Shown one piece after another: positions 26,801 to 38,800 of a stretch of DNA of 64,000 nucleotides. Where the stretch lies: the NCBI GenBank assembly GCA_022605955.1, contig JAKCOZ010000010.1:1488001-1552000 (forward strand). Direction: 5' to 3'. Position 1 is the first letter of the stretch. Each line of letters opens with the position of its first letter. The stretch comes from Rallus limicola (lineage: Eukaryota; Chordata; Aves; Gruiformes; Rallidae). The notes under the pieces were generated by a model, which was not told the origin of the DNA, made no database searches, and worked only from the letters and a program-made list of their open reading frames with translations. Position numbers and translations under genes: made by a program.

Positions 26801-29800
26801 GAATGAGGAACAGTTCAATCCCTTTCTTTACAGGTACACTTTACAATTTAATAACTAGTGAAGCTCTACAGAGGATTAAGTTTAATTATTCTGGTATATT
26901 CTAAAGCAATCCAACATGTATTCACATAAGCCAGTTCACAGAATGATAGGAAGGGACCTCTGGAGACCATCCAGTCCAACTACCCTGCCAGAACAGGATC
27001 ACCTACAGCAGGCCACACAGGGCAGTCTCCAGGCAGGTTTTGAATGTCTCCAGTGAAGGAGACTCCACAACCCCTCTGGGCAGCCTGTTCCAGTGCTCTG
27101 CAATCCTCACCATAAAAAAGTTTTTCCACATGTTTCGGTGGAACTTCCTATATTCAAGTTTGTGCCCATTGCCTCTTCTCTTGTCACTGGGCACCACTGA
27201 AAAAAGAGGCACTATTTTCTACCAGAGAAGAAGCCATGCAATAAAATACTGCAGATGCATGTGCATCTGAATGACTTCATACACCTGAACAGTTCCATTG
27301 ACATGAACACTTGCAGGACTGGAACCCAATACGATAATCACAGATTCAACAATCTCTAATTCCTGTCTCTTGAGTACATACACTTCAAAAGACTGAGGGC
27401 TAAAAGACAACACAAGAAAGTTACAGAACCATTCCAGTCCCACAAAGAATTACGATCATGTTAATGCATCTCTTCCAATAGGAAATCTTTCTACTGGAGA
27501 AAGGTTCTCAGTATTTCTATGTCTAAATAAATCTTCTTTTCCCTTTCAATTGATGACGGAGACTGGCTCTGCAATTATTTGAATGAGGGGTGCACAAAGT
27601 ACTTAAAAGAAATGCCCGAGATAAGAAAATCTGCAAATAAGTGCCCTGAAAGAAAACCATTTGAATTCTTCAAATAGCAAACAAATTATACAGAGCAAAC
27701 ATTTAATTGGATGAGGGAGACATTAGAAAAATGCAACACTGTCTTTTAACTATACCCATTACTTTAACTATATCTATTCCAGCCATATAAGTGAACTTCA
27801 AGGAAATACTGCAAAAGTTTGTGTGGTGTCTAAGAGCTGGAGAAATCTGAATCTGTATCTATCTAACATATCGGATATGTTACAGTCATTCACATACTGG
27901 TGCAAAACCAGTCAAAAAACCTGGTTGCATAAACCCATAATTCAGGCAATATTCCTATATAAATCAGTGGTGCTTGCTTATGCAAGAATGACAAAGATTG
28001 ACTGTCTATCCAAGTATTATGAGGATTGATGTTAATCATGGAGCAATGATTTCAGTAAATAATAAAGTAGTATTTCTTTGTCTTCACTACTATCTGGGAA
28101 AAAGCCAATGAGTTTGAAGGAGGGTTGGTCAAACTAATGTTGTACGTCTGAAGACTTTCAGTAGGCTAAAAGCAGATGAATTTACCAAGAGCATCATTTT
28201 TAAGTACAACAGCCATATCATCTCTGCACGTGAACCTGCAGTTGGTTCCAACTAACACTGCAGGTTGAAATGACTGCTACTGTATTTGAGAGGTTAATGC
28301 ATTCCTGCAGGGATGGGAATTATGATCACAAGCCTAATTTCATATGCGTACTTGTTTTGTGCCTCTATGTCTGTTCTCCTGGTATCAGAATCTAGAGGGA
28401 AGTCACTAGATTCCAATTACCAAAAACCTGGGGGCAGGAAGGGGAGTGGCACTCCTGAAATACCTTAAAATCCTCTCCCACTCTAATGCGATCTCAACTA
28501 TGTGCATAAGAGTAATGTAAAGCATTTTCTCAGCCAAGTCCTCTCCTTCTCCCACCAATAACAGCAATTGCCTTAAGAAATGGACTGAGCCTTGACTGCT
28601 CCCTGTTTCAGGCCTTGGACTGTTGCTATTACCTTCAGAGCACTGCATGCTGTGTGAGGGAATGACTGCTGCCATGCTCACAGATGAAACATTTCTTTCC
28701 ATACCTGATTTTCACAGATGTAAAATGTTAAACTAAGACTGAAAATCCACTGGCAGCCAGGTATGTAATCTGCAGAACGAATACAAACTCTGTACAAATC
28801 TTCCCAGGCTGGAAACAAGTATATCTGAAAGGCACTTCCCATGAAAGGAGCTTTGTTTATATTTCAATTAAAAACAAGCTTGCTGAATATTTCAACTATG
28901 TCCTTTCAATTGTCTGATGCAGAGTCCACACTCACCAGTCAGCTGTTAACCCTTCATCTCAAGGAGTCATTAACTCAGTGCTATCTAACAGCTTCTACAG
29001 CATTTCTGTGTGCATGGTACAATCTCCCCTGCTATGTTTGCTGCGAGGCATCAGTGCTTCTTGCTGAAGGCCCCTCATACATCTACACCATTTTATCTGT
29101 GAGTACACTGACGCTGTAGAAGTGCAGCTTATAGAAGAGATATAGCAAAACCAGGATCATTCATGTCATGCCTCTTCACATACCCGGATCAGACCTGCAT
29201 AGCTACATTTGCTTTCATTGATCATCATCTTTACAGAACTAATCAAAGAGAGGAACTGGACTTTTTTCCATCATAAAAAACTGAAAAGTAGTATTTGTGA
29301 TATAACCCCAATACTATTGCGCCCACATGCAAGGTAGAAAAATACACATCTCACTCTTCTCCTGACCCATTTAGGCAACAAATGTCAAATACTTGTAAAA
29401 GTTGCAAGCTTCTTTCAGTTGTATGTACAAACTCCTGGATGTGCCTAGGACACAACTCTATGAACTAAGATGTAAAAGACTAACTTGCATTTTAATCCAC
29501 TAAATCTGCTAAAACAAAAATTAAAAGGAACACCCAAAAATATCCACCAAAAAACTCCAGACTGCTTTGATGCATGCCATGGTCCAGATATGCAAAAATG
29601 TACCTTTCACAGAATCACAGAACGGTAGGGTTTGGTAAGGACCTCTGGAGATCTTCTAGTCTAATGCATGATGTTAATTCCCTGTACAGTGGGCATGCTG
29701 AGGGAATACTGTCCATGCCTGCTCATGTTCCCTGGTTTTCAGGCTGCTAAAGCAAATGGTAGGGATTGGAAGGGACCTCTGGCAATCATCTCGTTCAGCC

Positions 29801-32800
29801 TCCCAAGCTAAAGCAGGATCAGCATGAGCAGGTTGCACAGGATCATGTCCAGGCAGGTGTTGAATGTCTCCAGAGAAGGAGACTCCACAACCTCTCTGGG
29901 CCGCCTGTCCCAGCGCTCTGTCACCCTCAGAGCCCGTGTTCCACTTTGTGCCCATCGACCCTTGTCCTGTCACTGGGCACCACTGAAATACCTGTGCCTA
30001 ATCCTCTGGGCATTTGCCTTTTGGGTATCTGTAAGAATTGATCAGATCCCATCCTGGTCTTCTCCAGGCCAAACAGACCCAGCCCTCCCAGCTTTTCCTC
30101 ACAGGAGTCCCCTCCAGTCCCCTCATCATCTCTGCAGCCCTCTGCTGGACTCCCACAGTTCCTTGTCTTTCTTGCACTGGGAAGCCCAGAAGTGCTCACA
30201 CTACTCCAGATGTGGCCTCACCAAGGCAGAGGAGAGTGGGAGGATCATCTCCCTCAACTTGCTGACCATTTCTCAATGCACCCCAGGACTGACTTTGTAG
30301 GTCACAAGGGCACACTGCTGGGTCATGGTTAACTTGTTCACCAGGATTCCAGGTCCTTCTTCACAGAGCTGCTTCACAGCAGTTCAGCCTCTAGCTTGTA
30401 CTAGTGCATGGGGTTATTCCTCCCTTTTCCTCTTTCTTGAGCAGATGAAGGACAAAATCACCTCATGGCTTTGAAATCAGTGGTCCAACAATGTCAGAGA
30501 ATTGAAAGGAACAGTTACTCCACCATCCAATCTTGTATTTTAGCAGCTTCTGATATATTCTCATCTTTGTAGTCCATTTTCTGAGAAGGTGATGGCTAAC
30601 CTACACTGCATGAGCTTGAAAACTCCAGTCACGATCCTCGGTTACACACTCAGCAAAAGAGAGCTGTAAGTCTTGTTTCACTCCCAAAACCCTGAGCTAA
30701 CCGCCCAAACTATCGCAGGCCAGCATAAAAGCTGAAAGGACACTGAAAAGTGTATTGTGCTAAAGTAAACCCAAGTTACCGAGCCATTTACAGCCCTAAG
30801 GAGTAGCAGAAGGGTACGAAGTTTTGTGCAAGACTTTTAAATTGCACAGTCTAATTCTTGTTTAAGCCCCAGATGGCTTTAGGAATGATGAAAACATTCA
30901 CCTTAACAAAACTTGCAAGAAGCCACATCAATGTGCTATGAGACTTCCCTCCTACCAACACTCTCATTCAGAGGTCCCTCTAATTCCACCTCTCACTGTT
31001 CACATGAAGAACTCACAAGCCCATTCTTTCAGACAGACAGCCTGACAAACTCATCTACAATGGTAGAACGGAAGGCATCTAGGAATGTAATAGAAGAGCA
31101 CTTGGTATCTTCTCTACACAACAGAATTTCTTTTTATTTTTTTAATGATTGTGTTCCACTAAAGACTTACTATTTCTCATTCTCCCAGGACTCACCTTTG
31201 ACTTGTCCTACCAGATAATCTCCTTCCCTTTGAAACATCTTTGAAATAAAGTAGAATACTCCACTGCATTCACCAAAAACTCTACGGCACTTCATAGCCT
31301 GCCATCCAGCTGACTTACACTAACATTTGGAGTTTACATTACTGCCAGTGTAAACTCCATGATAGTGCTGAGCTGTTCATCCCTACTATCCACATCTAGG
31401 GAATTGTAAGGGTTTCTATGACAATAGGCTCTGCTGATAGAACTTCAGACTAAGGCTCAAAAGATGGCTACTTCCCTGTTCTAATATTAAACTTTATGAC
31501 TTAAAGTAAACTTAATCAAGTTACTCAGCCATTCATCTGAATGTCTTGCAGAAGAGTTAGGCTCAAGCCAGAGCTGAGACACTGCACATACAAGGAAAAT
31601 TTGAGTGAAGATCGAAGAAAACCCTGTTCTTCAGTACTAAGCATCAGAACAACCTAACTAGAGAAACAGTGGATTGCTCTGTGGCTTAGAGTGCATCACT
31701 AAGACAAAAAGTACCAGATGAAGATCTTAAGCACATTTATGAAAGAGGTTTGTTTAGACATGTTTCTTTCCAAACCTTAAAATCTACAAAAGGAAAAAAA
31801 GCACAGAAAGTGCTATCAGCGAAGCAATCAACAGAAGCAAAAACATCAAGAAGCAAAGTACAGAGCTAATGATACTGACTAGACAAAATTTCTGTTCTTC
31901 TAAAACATTTTGCCAATATTTCAGCAAGGAAACTGTTGATGGAAAAAACAGATGGAAAATCAGAGTTTTAAAGAAACCCGGAGCAAGGAAGAGAGCTTCA
32001 GTGGAAGAGAGGCAGTGACATGCAATATCCAGTGACAGCTAATTGGACTGGACGAGGTGAAAAGGAATGCACAATTCCAACTGCACACAGCGAGTATGAC
32101 GTAGCAGAGGCTTATGCTGCTATGTAAAGCCAGAAAACCTGGAAACAGTGAATTCATGACAAAAGGCTCTGGCTCTCTGGAAGAAGAGTCCCTCCAGCAG
32201 CAGACACAGTGCTAACAACAGAACTAGCACAGCGAAAGCTAAGAAGCTCCTCAGCAACCTCTTCAGCAGGAAGGCCATAATCAAAAACCTTGCATACAGA
32301 TAAAGGATACAGCAAGATGTCCCATTTGAACTACTTTTCAAACTAACACCTTTCCAACTCCATTAGCATTTTACAGGGTAGCCATCTTCCCTATCACTCT
32401 CTCTCCTGCTTTTCAAAATGCTAAGGTGCCAAAATTAGTAAGAAAGACCAAGATAATACTGACTCGCTCTTGCTTTCAATCAGTCTGAAAACTATTGACA
32501 CCACTGAAACTTTGACCTTTTATACTTGCTATATTCTGCTTTCAATTTCACAAAAATCCAGGGAACTATATTATTCTCCTTCATGAAACCCATCCACTTT
32601 GGTCCCACTGTTCCCTTCCATAGTACACATGGAAATCAATGAAAGATGCTTAAAATCTTGTATTTTATAATTTCAGTTACCAGGGAAGGGAATAACTTTA
32701 TTAACTCTTTTGCACAGTTTTCCTTTCCAATACAAGTTGTTCAACCTCTCAGGCCTAAATTCTCCCCAGCTGTTGCTGCTACTCAGCTTCCATAATTATT

Positions 32801-35800
32801 TCTTAAGCAAAGAGCTCTGAGAACAACAGCTAATCTACTGTATTATTGTTTCTTTTTTGTTGAGAAGAGTTGAAACGTAAGTAAGCTGATCTAAGCCATA
32901 CACACTGAGAGCAAAACCCCTAACAACCCTTTGGCAGCAACGAAACACCTTCTTGTTCATTATCCTTAAAAAGTAAGTTAACTGCTTTCTGCTCTTCACA
33001 TTTCTGGTAAATTTGGGGGGAGTATTTTTTTAGGACACAGGTATCCTTTGAAACTTTCCAAATCTAAACTTATAGACTGAGATAATGACTGTCATAGCTA
33101 GCTTACTTTTTGTGAAACCTCCATTCGGAGTGGTTTCCCTGACTCAAACAAAGCAGGATCCAGTACTTGGGACAGTCCTTTCCTCAGTCACAGGTTGGAC
33201 CACACATCCTCAGAGGTGCTTCCTAAACAAAATTTCTAGCTTTCTATGATAACAGTCATTTCCTCATGTAGAAGAGTCTAACAGTCATTTCCAAAATATT
33301 TTAGTTGCATATGCCATCAACAAGTAAGGTTTGAATGTGGAGACACTGCAAATGCCGGTTTGAGTGTATCAACTCTCTTTGCAAGTAACCAAATCATACG
33401 GATGCACCTGGAGAAGCTATGAAGATGCTGGCTCTAGCATCCACACAATAACCTGTCTGCACTAAAGAAGGCCAGCTGTAGGTACTTCATTAAACAGTAC
33501 TGAGAAAGATCTCAGTGGAATGTATGTATGACATGCCTGGCTCTTAGAGAACACACAACGTTGTGGTGGCTGACAACCTGGGAAATAAAAACAGAAAATC
33601 TGGAGGCGGTAAAGTATTTCTCAGAGACTATTTGATGGAAAAAATAACATTCAACAGTTAGAACCTGAACAGCTAGTAAAGGTAAGCTACACTGCAGTAC
33701 TGACAGTTTCTAACCTCACACAATTATTGATTGTCTGCACTTAGAAAGTGTTCACTGTGTTTTGGGAACCTTTCAAGTATAGTTAGCATTAAAAAAAATC
33801 CATTCTTGCCTTATGAATAAAGAGGGCTGTAATTAATCCATGTTGCCCCTTCAGGAATTATCCTTGGCACAGCAGCCCTCCCCAGCAAGCACCGGGTGAG
33901 CAATGCTGGCGCCTCGCTATCTCCACAGGAGATTCTGTCCTGCTGGCCAGATATGCATGATGAGAGTAGGTACACACTGGGACATTCCTGTGTTCTGAAA
34001 CTTCTAGCTCCCATAAGGGCCCACAGAGGCTCCTGCCAGTAGCAAACAAATGCACTCTCTGAAGCTGTGCCAGGGGTCAGCTTATCTCCAGGCAACCCTA
34101 CGATCAAGGAATTAATTACACTTACCCACTGCCCCTGTCTGCTCGGGGGTAAGTATCACATGGATGCTTTACTAAACCCCACTTTCCTCCATTCACAGTC
34201 TCTGACCTGAAGATCCAGCTTGTTTTCCCTGAGGAAATTGCCATTCTGTTTTCAGACCCTTTATACCATTTTACAGATGCTTGGTATGATGAATGTAACT
34301 CCTATTTGCTGAACAGAATTTATAATACAGCATCTCCAAAGCATTCAAATTCTTATCACACCTTTCTGAAGGACTTTCTACCTATTTTTATTTTCCCAAA
34401 TGGCACCAAGAAAAAAAACCAACAAACTTTCCCAGGGACTAAAGCAATGAGTTTCGAGAATTCTCATGCATTTTAAAAGATCCTGCAGATGCTCTGCTAT
34501 GCACTTTAAGAATAGCTTTGCTGTCTCAGGAATGTAAATCAGCTGCGGAGGCATCTCCTCAAGTCATCCGGGTCATGTGCAAACATAAAATGTGACATTT
34601 ATTAAAACACTCTTTATTAAAGAGAAAGCCACTGTCAGTCCATAACGCATAAACAACAGCACTACTGTGCTGCTTTTAAGTACAGCAGATCATTCAGTGA
34701 TGAACAAAACCAAATCCAACAAAGCCAATTAGAATGCAATTATTTAATATGGCCATGCTAGGTTTTCACAGTAAATCAATTAAGTGGCTTTAGAAACAGC
34801 CAATTCCACTATTAGTGTGGTTTATCTCATATAATGGAATTTCAGACACACATATTGCTGAATACAACAATTTTCATCAAATTGTAAAATTAAAATGCAA
34901 TCACTTTGAAGGGGAAAAAAAAGCCCTCTAAGAATCAGAAGCAAACAAACTGGTACCTTCAAAATTAACAGAAATACTTTTTCAGGCAGAATGCCCTGAA
35001 ACACCAAGCACCTTTCAAGAAACGAGAGATAAACATGTTTGCCCTACTTATTGAGATGTGGAAGATGCAGGTCTGGGGTTGTCTGTGCTGAACTGAAAAA
35101 TGCAACTCATGTCTGCTGACAGACAAAGTCAATGCAAAGCGGGCAATGGTGGGGCTGGGCAAACTGGAGCAAATACTACATGAAAAAATGAGGGACTGAA
35201 CTTGGGGCTGAACTTTGTGTCAGTCCTGGAAGGCAAACACAAAGACTCATCGGTGAAATTTTCAATTTTGTGGTTTGATCCCTTCTACTCTTTCTAGGTA
35301 AAAAAAAAGAGGGAAGGAGAGTTTAAATTGAGAGTACCCTTGAGGAGGAGGACTTGGGGGTGCTGACTGACAGCAAGCTCAACATGAGCCAGCAGTGTGC
35401 ACTAGCAGCTCAGGCAGCCAGCTGTGTCCTGGGCTGCATCAAGAACAGCATGGCCAGCAGGTCGAGGGAGGCGATTCTGCCCCTCTACTCTGCTCTTGTG
35501 AGATCCCACCTGGAGTACTGCATCCAGCTCTGGGGTCCCCAGGACAGGAAAGACATAGAGCTGTTGGAGTGAGTCCAGAGGAGGCCACAAAAATTATCAG
35601 GGGGCTGGAACACCTCTCCTACGAAGACAGGCTGCGAGAGTTGGGGCTTGTTCAGCCTGGAGAAGATAAGGCTCCAGGGAGGGAGACCTAATTGCAGCCT
35701 ACTGTCGCAGTTTAATGTAGCTGGGTCCTGGTAGAGAATGGGGGGCTGTGGGATGGCTTCTGCAAGAAGCAGCTAGAAGCTCTCTGAGGGCCCCAGAGGG

Positions 35801-38800
35801 TAAACATTGTCTGATTCAAGGCCAGAGTTGCTGCTGAACAAGGCCAAGCCAACCAGCAATAGTCACAGCTGCCTCTAGGAATCACATTTAGGAGAAGAAA
35901 AACCCCAAAACGCTAGCAGGGGCATTTTGCCTCCAGAGAGGGGTATAAAATGAGACAGTGAGAAGATATAAGAAACTGCAGGCAGCAAGGTCAGTGAAGA
36001 AGAGGGGTCGGGGTATGAGGCACTCCAGGTGCTGGAGAGAGAGAGAGAGATTCCCTAGCACGTGGAGAAGACCATGGTGAAGCAGGCTGTCCCCCTGCAC
36101 TCCCTGGATAATGACAGGAAGCAGAGATCCCATCTACAGCCTGTGGAGAGACTGACCCAAGCTGTAGCAGGTTACTTGGGACTCTGTGGGGCACCAGGCT
36201 GGAGCAGTCTGGGCCTGAAAGTCAGCACCCCATGGAAAGGAGCCATAGCGAGGCAATTGGTGAGGGGATGATGCCCCAACAGAAATGACTCACGGAGATG
36301 TTCATGGAGGACTGTCTCCCACGGGTGGAACCCCATGGGGCAGCAGGGGAAGTGTGTTTGGAATGCCCCCCCAGCTAAGAAGGAAAACAACTTGTGAGGA
36401 ACTAAAACCCCATTCCCTGCCCCTCCCTGTGCCACGATGGGGGGAAAGAAGGGAGTGAAATTATGACTAAAGTCTGCAAAGAAGGGAGGGGTGTGGGAGA
36501 AGTAGAGGTGTTTGAAGATCTGGAGAAGGAAAGCAGCTTGTGAGGAACTCACCGAAACCCTATTCCCCCATTCCCTGCCCCTCCCCACGCCATGATGCGG
36601 GGGGGGAAGAAGGGAGTAAAATCATGAGTGAAGTTAAGTCTGCTAAGAAGGGAGGGGTGGGGGAAGATGCTTTAAGACCTGGCCACACTTCTCATTATCC
36701 CACTCTGGTTTCACTGGGTATTTAGTGTAGTTGTAAGAAATTAGAGAGTTTTCTTTCCTTTATTCTGTGTTGAGTCTGTTTTGCCCATGACACTGATTAT
36801 GGAATGATCTCTCCCTGTCCTTATCTCGAACCCTAAGCCGCTCAGTATCTATTTTCTCCCTTTTCCAGATGAAAAGGGGAGTGATAGAGCGGCTTTGGTG
36901 GGCATTTGGCTTTTAGCCAGGGCCAAACCACCACACCTACCAATACTTAAAAGGGTCCTACTGGCAAGTGGTAGAGGGACCGTTCACCAGGGAGTGTACT
37001 GACAGGACAAGGGGCAATGGCTTCAAGCCAAAAGAGGGAAGGTTTAGATTAGACGTTAGGAAGAAATTCTTTACTGTGAGGGTGGTGAGGAACTGGAACT
37101 GGGACAGGTTGCCTAGAGAGGTTGTGGAAGCCCCATCTTCGGAAGTGTTAAAGGCCAGGTTGAATAGGCAACCTGGTCTAGCGAAGGTGTCCCTGCCAAT
37201 GGCAGGTGGGTGGGAACTAGATGATCTTTGAGGTCCCTTCTAACTCAAAGCATTCCATGATTCTATGAATACGTGGCTGAACCCAGCTCACTGCATCCTG
37301 AATACCGGGAGTGAGGGCTGCTTTTCAGTTCTGAAGTAGTCTATCTACATCATTTTCATTTTACAAACAGAAAAGGAGCTGATTTTTCAGAGGCTGTTTT
37401 CAATAATTTGGAATTGAAATTGGTAAAACCCAACACAGTTCAGTTTATCTTCGGTGCTGCTCAATACCATGTAACGGGACAGAAAAGTGAAGATAAGAGA
37501 TGTTTTCTTGGCCTGAATTGTGATTCTGTACCTCTCCTCTTAGGGTTGCAGTACTTAACAAAAGTATCTGCTGCTACTGACTGAAAAGAAAAATGTCTGC
37601 ATTAAGGCTGTAGCAGTCAGGCTTTTAAGTATTCTGGTGCATACCCCAATAGCTGGCTGCTCTAAGAGTGTATTATATTTTGATGGAAACTTCAGATCTG
37701 GAGTAAAAAAAAAAAAAGACAGCATTTTACAAGTACTGCCTGAATTTGCATTCTGCTAGTGCTGGTGGCACAATAATCTGTTTTTCTCGTTAAGAAAGAA
37801 AACAGGAAAACTATGTGATAATTCTCATACAGGGAAGACTAGTGTTTACAAAGTCAGTTCATTTTTCATGCTTTTGAAAGGAAACCGAATGCTGCTATAA
37901 TACTACTAGCAACTCCTCAGGGAAGGAAAAAGAATGAGCCTGGACAAAATTTTTGTACGTAGTCAGCAATTATACACGTTCCAGGCACTCACTCCCCATC
38001 TCTTCTTTGAAAAAACCCCCACCACTACACAAAAACGATTAGAAGTCTTCCCCTGCAGAAAAGGCAGCTTCGCAAAGCCCATGAACCCTGACTTACGCCC
38101 TCTGACACTCCGTTAACGATCACCGAAGGGGAAAAAAAAAGGCTCACACCGACAAAGCTCCTTGTCCGCAAAGCTCCTCCGTTTCTCTGTGGATTCCAAA
38201 TGTTGCTCCATAACCAGGCAAGGCACAATCCTTCCCCGAGCTCCCTGCGATCTGGCAAGGCGGCTCAGAGGCACACCCGTGCCCCACGGACCCCCCGCGA
38301 CACGCGCGGGCGGCCCCGGCCGAAGCTGCTGTTGTTCGCCGCCTTTAACGCCCGCCCCCCCCTCTTTCCCCCCCCCCTCCCCACCTTCTCCCCCCCCCCA
38401 AACATGCACGCACAGAGCGCGGGTCACATTTCGCCGCCGCGGCGCCGCGCTAGGAATGCGGCCGGGGGAAGCGCAGGCCCCACAAAGCGAGTTTTGAGAC
38501 CGAGGAAAACGCGCAAAAAGACGGAGAGCAGGAACCCGGGAGCCTACCTATGGAAGCCATCGCGTCAGAAGCCCTCTCCCGGAGCGCTAGCCCCGAGAGA
38601 TGCCCGCTGCCGCCCGCTGCCCGCGGCTCAGGGCAGCACGGCAGGCCGGCCAGCCGCGCCGCCAGGCAGAGCGGGGGGGAAAGCCGCTGCCCGCGTTTGC
38701 CACCGCCGATACCATCCGCTCTCCCCCGCACGCCAGAACTCCACGGCAGAGGATTCCAGTGCCCGCGGCGAAAGAAAACCAGGCTCCTGCTCTCAGCGCA

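Noticed and set aside
28406..28702. Minus-strand open frame of 98 codons, considered as an extra TNS3 exon
   Set aside because: The flanking exons 53720 and 24889 already join in phase, and no acceptor/donor pair makes this fit.
36172..36588. Minus-strand open frame of 138 codons
   Set aside because: Lies wholly inside the solo LTR and reflects its purine-rich bias; no protein family is recognised.
38450..38731. Minus-strand open frame starting at 38731, upstream of MASI
   Set aside because: It reads in frame into the MASI start but its residues look random. I treat the first part as 5' UTR. If transcription starts upstream of 38731 a longer N-terminus is possible.
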